A stretch of DNA of 10,563 bases from Candidatus Omnitrophica bacterium 4484_49. GTDB lineage: Bacteria > Omnitrophota > Gorgyraeia > Kaelpiales > Kaelpiaceae. The DNA is taken from NCBI GenBank assembly GCA_002085265.1, contig NATI01000019.1, positions 1-10,563 on the forward strand, written 5' to 3'. Position 1 is the first letter of the stretch; the number at the start of each line of letters is the position of its first letter. Of the stretch, positions 7,172 to 10,563 are shown in pieces. Under the pieces are notes generated by a model. It had not been told where the DNA came from. It ran no database searches and saw only the letters and a program-made list of their open reading frames with translations. A program made the position numbers and the translations under genes.

Positions 7172-8136
7172 CTCCCAGGTATTTTTTCTCCACAGAATTT
7201 ACATTTTCCCATAAGAATATTATACTCCAAAATTTGATATCCTACCCTTTTTATTAAAATATTTTTGCAATTGGGACAGAATGTAGATTCTTCCTCAGCT
7301 CCCAGGATGTTGCCGATGTAAACGAATTTAATACCGCAGTTCAAGGCGATTTGCCGGGCTTTTTTTAAAGTAGAATATGGCGTAGGGGGCAGATTGGTCA
7401 GAAGGTAATGAGGATAAAATCTGGAGAAATGTAAGGGGACATCATCTCCAAGATTTTTTACAATCCATTTACACATCTCCTCTATCTTTTTGAAGTCGTC
7501 ATTCAAAGTCGGGATGAGTAGATGAGTGATTTCCAGCCAGACATCCATCCCCTTAGCTAGGAGAAGTGAGTCCAGAACAGGTTTGAGCCTTGCAGTGGTG
7601 ATTTTCCTGTACATCTGGTCGTCAAAGAATTTAAGGTCGATGTTTGCAGCATCTACGTAGCGATACAATTTACGAAGTGGCTCTCGGTTAAGGTATCCTG
7701 CGGTGACCAATACATTTCTCAGACCATAGGCTTTAGCCATAATAGATGTATCCAGGGTGTATTCATAGTAAGCTAGTGGCTCAGTATAGGTGTAGGCGAG
7801 CATCGAGAGGTTGTATTTTAAGGCCAAGTTCACCAGGTCCTGAGGAGGCAGTCTGTAAGAAGGGATATCTTCAGGGTTTGCCTGAGAGATCTGCCAGTTC
7901 TGACAGTTCTTACAGTGGAGGTTACAACCAGCAGTGGCGATGGAGAGGATTTTTTCTCCAGGATAAAAGTGAAATAATGGTTTTTTCTCTATGGGATCAA
8001 TGTGAATTGCACAGGGATGTCCATAGGTGAGGGTAATCAGTTTGCCATTAAGATTGAATCTGATTTTACAATCTCCGCGTTCTCCAGGGTTTATTATACA
8101 TTTTTTGGGGCACAGTTGACATTGAACTGATTTCAT
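7159..8136 (-). CDS. AmmeMemoRadiSam system radical SAM enzyme
   Basis: A 325-residue cytosolic radical SAM protein. It has a Cys-rich N-terminus (CQLCPKKC at 6-13, then Cys23 after PGERG), the family stretch DPIEKKPLFHFYPGE (47-61), and the radical SAM cluster motif C-N-L-H-C-K-N-C (71-78) followed by QNWQISQ. A C-terminal zinc-ribbon-like pair of CxxC motifs lies at about 287-290 and 312-315. This pattern is characteristic of the enzyme found with AMMECR1 and Memo proteins, related to pyruvate formate-lyase-activating enzymes; its substrate is not established to my knowledge. It is the first gene of the minus-strand operon. The frame also opens at GTG 8154, giving six extra residues. I prefer ATG 8136 because both TATAAT boxes in the region (8160-8155 and 8148-8143) would start transcription downstream of that GTG. 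Neither start has a Shine-Dalgarno. Confidence 0.93.
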   Translation of the reverse strand: MKSVQCQLCPKKCIINPGERGDCKIRFNLNGKLITLTYGHPCAIHIDPIEKKPLFHFYPGEKILSIATAGCNLHCKNCQNWQISQANPEDIPSYRLPPQDLVNLALKYNLSMLAYTYTEPLAYYEYTLDTSIMAKAYGLRNVLVTAGYLNREPLRKLYRYVDAANIDLKFFDDQMYRKITTARLKPVLDSLLLAKGMDVWLEITHLLIPTLNDDFKKIEEMCKWIVKNLGDDVPLHFSRFYPHYLLTNLPPTPYSTLKKARQIALNCGIKFVYIGNILGAEEESTFCPNCKNILIKRVGYQILEYNILMGKCKFCGEKIPGRWKD

Positions 8137-8142
8137 AAGGAT

Positions 8143-8160
8143 ATTATAACTCACATTATA
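8143..8160 (-). promoter_or_regulatory. Candidate -10 boxes for the radical SAM operon
   Basis: Two TATAAT hexamers read leftward, at 8160-8155 and 8148-8143. The second ends six bases before ATG 8136, so initiation there would give a leaderless or nearly leaderless mRNA. No good -35 box is visible at 16-18 bases upstream of either, so this is a -10-only call. The region is shared with the divergent promoter of the M48 gene. Confidence 0.35.
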
Positions 8161-8187
8161 ATTTTGAAAGGAGATTTTTTGATTGCA

Positions 8188-8217
8188 TTGATGCTGTATA
8201 AGTGGTGAAAATATAAT
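8188..8217 (+). promoter_or_regulatory. Promoter for the M48 protease gene cluster
   Basis: TTGATG (8188-8193) and a perfect TATAAT (8212-8217) are separated by 18 bases. Initiation would fall near 8224, only about six bases before ATG 8230, giving a very short leader. A weak AAGG (8220-8223) lies six bases before the ATG and would sit at or before the predicted start of transcription. It is divergent from the radical SAM operon. Confidence 0.45.
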
Positions 8218-8229
8218 TTAAGGTAGATT

Positions 8230-9252
8230 ATGAAGTCAGTTTTTCTCAATCTTTTAATTCTGGGACTGATATTAAGCGGCTGTGTGACTACTACCGGTCC
8301 TTATGTCTCTCCGGGGGAGGTTTATCAGACTGCAGAGGAACTGAAGGTAAAGGCCTTAAAATTCAGACTTCAGAAAGAGAAGAAAGTGGCAGAGGTTGGT
8401 TATCGACTCTTGAAATCCATAAAAGAAAAACTCGGAAGTTACCCTTACATAGGAGCCAGATTTATAAAGGTAGATGATTATGTGCGCAGATTATTTGGTA
8501 TTACTTCCACATATCCCTATGCCATTGCTTACTGTGTGAATGGTAGCCCTGCTTACAAGGCAGGCTTGCAGCCGGGAGATGTGATAAAGGAGATAAATGG
8601 GATAAGAATTTATTCTCCCTCTGCTCTGGGCAGTGTTTTAAGAAACATTAAGCCAGGCGAGAGAGTGAACTTTATTGTTATAAGGGGGGATAAGGAAGTT
8701 TATTTAAATTTTGTTACTGGTGAGATACCCGCTGATGTTACTTTTAGAATGGTTGACGAGGAATCTGTAAATGCCGGTGCTACATCCAATCAGGTTGTGG
8801 TTACTTATGGCCTGATGAGATTTATAAATTCCGATGATGAACTGGCAATAATTCTGGGGCATGAACTTGCTCATATCATCCGGGGACATATCGCCAAGAG
8901 GATGGGCACTGATTTATTAGCAGTTCTGTTGGGAATTGCTGCTGGTTATGGTGCCGAAAGTATCTCTCCCGGAAGCGGGGATGTGGTGATGCAGGGAGTG
9001 GGTTCTGCTTTCAGTAGTTATTATTCCCGGGAGTTTGAAAGAGAAGCAGATTATTATGGTATTCTCTATGCTTATCGGGCAGGTTATGATATTCATGCCG
9101 GGATTGATGTCTGGGAAAGATTTGCAGTGGAAGTTCCTCAATCTCTGACCAGAGATTTCTTCAGTACTCATCCCACATCTGCTGAACGGCTTCTAAGGAT
9201 AAAGAAGATTGTGCAGGAACTGGAAGCAGAAGGGAAAATTCCTTCCAGATAA
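8230..9252 (+). CDS. M48-family zinc metalloprotease lipoprotein with PDZ domain
   Basis: A 340-residue protein with a lipoprotein signal peptide: a hydrophobic core (5-15) and lipobox L-S-G-C with Cys18. A helical segment (about 30-70) precedes a PDZ domain (about 88-162, including GSPAYKAGLQPGDVI), which usually binds exposed C-termini. The M48 protease domain follows: HELAH (211-215) supplies two zinc histidines and the catalytic Glu212, E-R-E-A-D (270-274) supplies the third ligand, probably Glu270, and T-H-P (313-315) is the conserved C-terminal motif. All key residues are present, so it should be active. M48 lipoproteins such as BepA and LoiP act in the periplasm on misfolded envelope proteins, and a similar role is likely here. 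PDZ-containing M48 lipoproteins also occur in other bacteria. ATG 8230 starts right before a canonical signal peptide. The next gene begins two bases after its stop. Confidence 0.92.
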   Translation: MKSVFLNLLILGLILSGCVTTTGPYVSPGEVYQTAEELKVKALKFRLQKEKKVAEVGYRLLKSIKEKLGSYPYIGARFIKVDDYVRRLFGITSTYPYAIAYCVNGSPAYKAGLQPGDVIKEINGIRIYSPSALGSVLRNIKPGERVNFIVIRGDKEVYLNFVTGEIPADVTFRMVDEESVNAGATSNQVVVTYGLMRFINSDDELAIILGHELAHIIRGHIAKRMGTDLLAVLLGIAAGYGAESISPGSGDVVMQGVGSAFSSYYSREFEREADYYGILYAYRAGYDIHAGIDVWERFAVEVPQSLTRDFFSTHPTSAERLLRIKKIVQELEAEGKIPSR

Positions 9253-9254
9253 CC

Positions 9255-9635
9255 ATGGCGGTTAGATGTCCTAAATGCGGGAAAGAATATGATATTGCTC
9301 TTTTTCAATTCGGTTCCAGAATAAGATGTGATTGTGGAGAGGTATTCAGTCTTAAAGAGGCAAATCGGGAAAGTCAAGATGAGTTTGGTTTTCTAAAAGA
9401 CCTTCTCCGGGAAATAGAAGTAAGAAAAGAAGATGAAAAGGTCCTTAAAGTTCAAAGAGAAGCAGATAAAATCTGTCAGATGATTCTTAATCCCGGTTTT
9501 GATAGAGTGGATATAGAAATTGCCAAGCAGCAGTTTTTAAATTTGTTACAGGAGTTGTTCCCTGATAAAATACATCTGTATGATTTAATCTTTGAACCTC
9601 GTTTTCAGCGGCTGTGGGAGCAGTTCAGGAGGTAA
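9255..9635 (+). CDS. Small zinc-ribbon protein, unknown function
   Basis: A 126-residue soluble protein. The N-terminal 30 residues hold a compact zinc ribbon: CPKC (5-8) and C-D-C (25-27), the second pair being CxC rather than CxxC. The rest (about 35-126) is predicted helical and strongly charged, with no membrane segment or export signal. I do not recognise the C-terminal part. The gene begins two bases after the M48 protease stop without a Shine-Dalgarno, so it is probably translationally coupled, and it is followed one base after its stop by the DUF456 gene. A nucleic-acid or protein-binding regulatory role is possible, but nothing in the sequence decides it. Confidence 0.75.
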   Translation: MAVRCPKCGKEYDIALFQFGSRIRCDCGEVFSLKEANRESQDEFGFLKDLLREIEVRKEDEKVLKVQREADKICQMILNPGFDRVDIEIAKQQFLNLLQELFPDKIHLYDLIFEPRFQRLWEQFRR

Positions 9636-9636
9636 T

Positions 9637-10146
9637 ATGAATCTCTGGATTGCGGTTATTTATTTAGTACTGATATTGTTTTCATGGTTATTCATTTTCT
9701 TCGGTGGCTTTGGCACTTTCTTGATCCTGTTATTTTCCCTCATCTATGCTTTAATTACTGGATTTGAATTTATTAATGGCAAGACATTGATTGCTCTGGG
9801 TTTATTATGTCTTGCAGGAGAATTGTTTGATTACATTTTTATATATCTGGGAGCAAAAATTGGAGGCGCCAGCAAAAAGACTGCAATGGGAGCAATTGTG
9901 GGAGGATTGATTGCAGCAGCAGTTTCTCTGGCTTTTTATGGAGTGGGATTATTTTTGTTTACAATTGTGGGTATTTTTCTGGGAGCATTTATTGTGGAGT
10001 TGAATGAGAAGAAGGATGTGCTTAAAGCCCTGAAAGCAGGATTGGGAAGTCTGGTGGGAAGATTCTCAGCAGTGATATTTAAGGCTCTGTTAGGATTAGT
10101 AATGGTGATTATTATTTTCTACCATATCATAACCGGTTGGAAGTAA
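9637..10146 (+). CDS. DUF456 family membrane protein
   Basis: A 169-residue, strongly hydrophobic protein with about four to five spans. The region G-A-K-I-G-G-A-S-K-K (72-81) followed by G-A-I-V-G-G (85-90) and G-I-F-L-G-A-F (112-118) is the glycine-patterned core of the DUF456 family, whose members are about 160 residues long. Its function is unknown; glycine-zipper-like spacing suggests packed helices. I start it at ATG 9637 because AGGAGG at 9627-9632 lies four bases upstream, the best Shine-Dalgarno in the window. The in-frame ATG at 9592 would add 15 residues lying over the end of the zinc-ribbon gene. It is the third gene of the cluster with the M48 protease and the zinc-ribbon gene. 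Confidence 0.88.
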   Translation: MNLWIAVIYLVLILFSWLFIFFGGFGTFLILLFSLIYALITGFEFINGKTLIALGLLCLAGELFDYIFIYLGAKIGGASKKTAMGAIVGGLIAAAVSLAFYGVGLFLFTIVGIFLGAFIVELNEKKDVLKALKAGLGSLVGRFSAVIFKALLGLVMVIIIFYHIITGWK

Positions 10147-10153
10147 AAATTAG

Positions 10154-10181
10154 TTGCAATTTTCTTTAGATTTTGTATTAT
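10154..10181 (+). promoter_or_regulatory. Candidate promoter for the PstS-like gene
   Basis: TTGCAA (10154-10159) and TATTAT (10176-10181) with 16 bases between them would start transcription near 10188, about 15 bases before the ATG. A second TATTAT at 10189-10194 lies eight bases before the ATG but has only a poor -35 (TTTAGA, 18-base spacing). No Shine-Dalgarno precedes the gene and no Pho-box-like repeat is evident. No hairpin terminator is visible after the DUF456 gene, so read-through from it is also possible. Confidence 0.4.
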
Positions 10182-10202
10182 TAACTGGTATTATTCCGGC
10201 TT

Positions 10203-10563
10203 ATGAAACATAAAAACTTTAATATTTTTATTGCCATATTATTATTTCTGTTTACCTCCTGTGCTCGTGAGGAAATTCCTCCTGATCAACCTTCGGGTTA
10301 TATTCAGATTAAAGGTTCTGATACCATGGTCAATCTTATGCAGGCACTGGCTGAAGAGTTTATGAAAAAATATCCCTATGTGTTTGTGGCTGTTACTGGT
10401 GGAGGCTCGGGTATTGGAATTGCTTCTCTTATAAATGGGACCTGTGATATTGCTTCTGCTTCTCGCAGGATGAAACCTAAGGAAATTAAGTTAGCCCACA
10501 AGCGGGGAATAGAGCCTCAGGAGTTCATTGTGGGCTATGATGGCATTGCAGTTGTTGTTAACC
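10203..10563 (+). CDS. PstS-like phosphate ABC transporter substrate-binding lipoprotein, 5' part
   Basis: The first 120 codons of a gene cut by the window end. A signal peptide (MKHKNF, then hydrophobic residues to 18) ends in F-T-S-C, a lipobox with Cys20. The mature part shows the phosphate-binding protein pattern: K-G-S-D-T (37-41) near the start of the first lobe, T-G-G-G-S-G (65-70), and A-S-R-R-M (86-90) with a following P-K-E. In PstS these segments line the phosphate site. It would capture phosphate, or a related oxyanion, outside the membrane for a PstCAB transporter whose genes are expected downstream, outside the window. A standalone PstS-like protein remains possible. The start follows from the signal peptide; there is no clear Shine-Dalgarno. 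Confidence 0.88.
   Translation, partial: MKHKNFNIFIAILLFLFTSCAREEIPPDQPSGYIQIKGSDTMVNLMQALAEEFMKKYPYVFVAVTGGGSGIGIASLINGTCDIASASRRMKPKEIKLAHKRGIEPQEFIVGYDGIAVVVN

Noticed and set aside
7746..8030. 94-codon plus-strand open frame
   Set aside because: It lies wholly opposite the Cys-rich and radical SAM motif region of the radical SAM gene and its product has no recognisable features; it is an antisense shadow.
8704..9377. Minus-strand open frames of 61-84 codons opposite the M48 and zinc-ribbon genes
   Set aside because: They lie antisense to strongly supported genes and encode nothing recognisable.
9592..9636. Upstream ATG for the DUF456 protein at 9592
   Set aside because: The 15 extra residues overlap the zinc-ribbon gene, and ATG 9637 has AGGAGG four bases upstream and opens directly into the first membrane span.

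Overview
The window looks like a chromosomal piece of a bacterium with low to moderate GC content, probably an anaerobe from a poorly cultured lineage. Lipobox signal peptides and sigma70-type promoter boxes point to Bacteria. The AmmeMemoRadiSam gene set, the NosR/NapH-like iron-sulfur module and the M48 lipoprotein are common in anaerobic bacteria and candidate phyla. I cannot assign a phylum from sequence alone. There are no mobile elements, CRISPR arrays, tRNAs or rRNAs.

Minus-strand block (190-8154): six tightly packed genes read leftward from a divergent intergenic gap at 8155-8229. In order of transcription they are: a radical SAM enzyme of the AmmeMemoRadiSam type; a 56-71 residue protein with a twin-arginine-like start; a Memo-AMMECR1 fusion (system proteins B and A in one chain) with a putative export signal; an 1178-residue membrane protein joining a spermidine-synthase/MFS-like module to an FMN-binding domain and a NosR/NapH-like polyferredoxin membrane module; a 71-residue single-span protein; and a GT39-like polytopic glycosyltransferase. 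Junctions are overlaps or short gaps (two are ATGA stop/start overlaps), so this reads as one operon. All three AmmeMemoRadiSam components are present, coupled to what looks like a transmembrane electron-transfer device. This pairing is the most interesting feature of the window.

Plus-strand block (8230-10563): an M48 zinc metalloprotease lipoprotein with an internal PDZ domain, a zinc-ribbon protein and a DUF456 membrane protein form a three-gene cluster that could act in envelope quality control. After a short gap with its own promoter-like boxes comes the 5' part of a PstS-like phosphate-binding lipoprotein gene, cut by the window end and probably the first gene of a pst operon.

Left edge (1-189): no recognised protein gene. 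A consensus TTGACA-17-TATAAT promoter with an AT-rich upstream element points left, out of the window. Its leader has three purine-rich Shine-Dalgarno-like blocks and tiny ORFs. The gene it serves lies outside the window. Several starts in the window have no clear Shine-Dalgarno, and some have a TATAAT box only a few bases upstream, which suggests leaderless or very short-leader transcripts.
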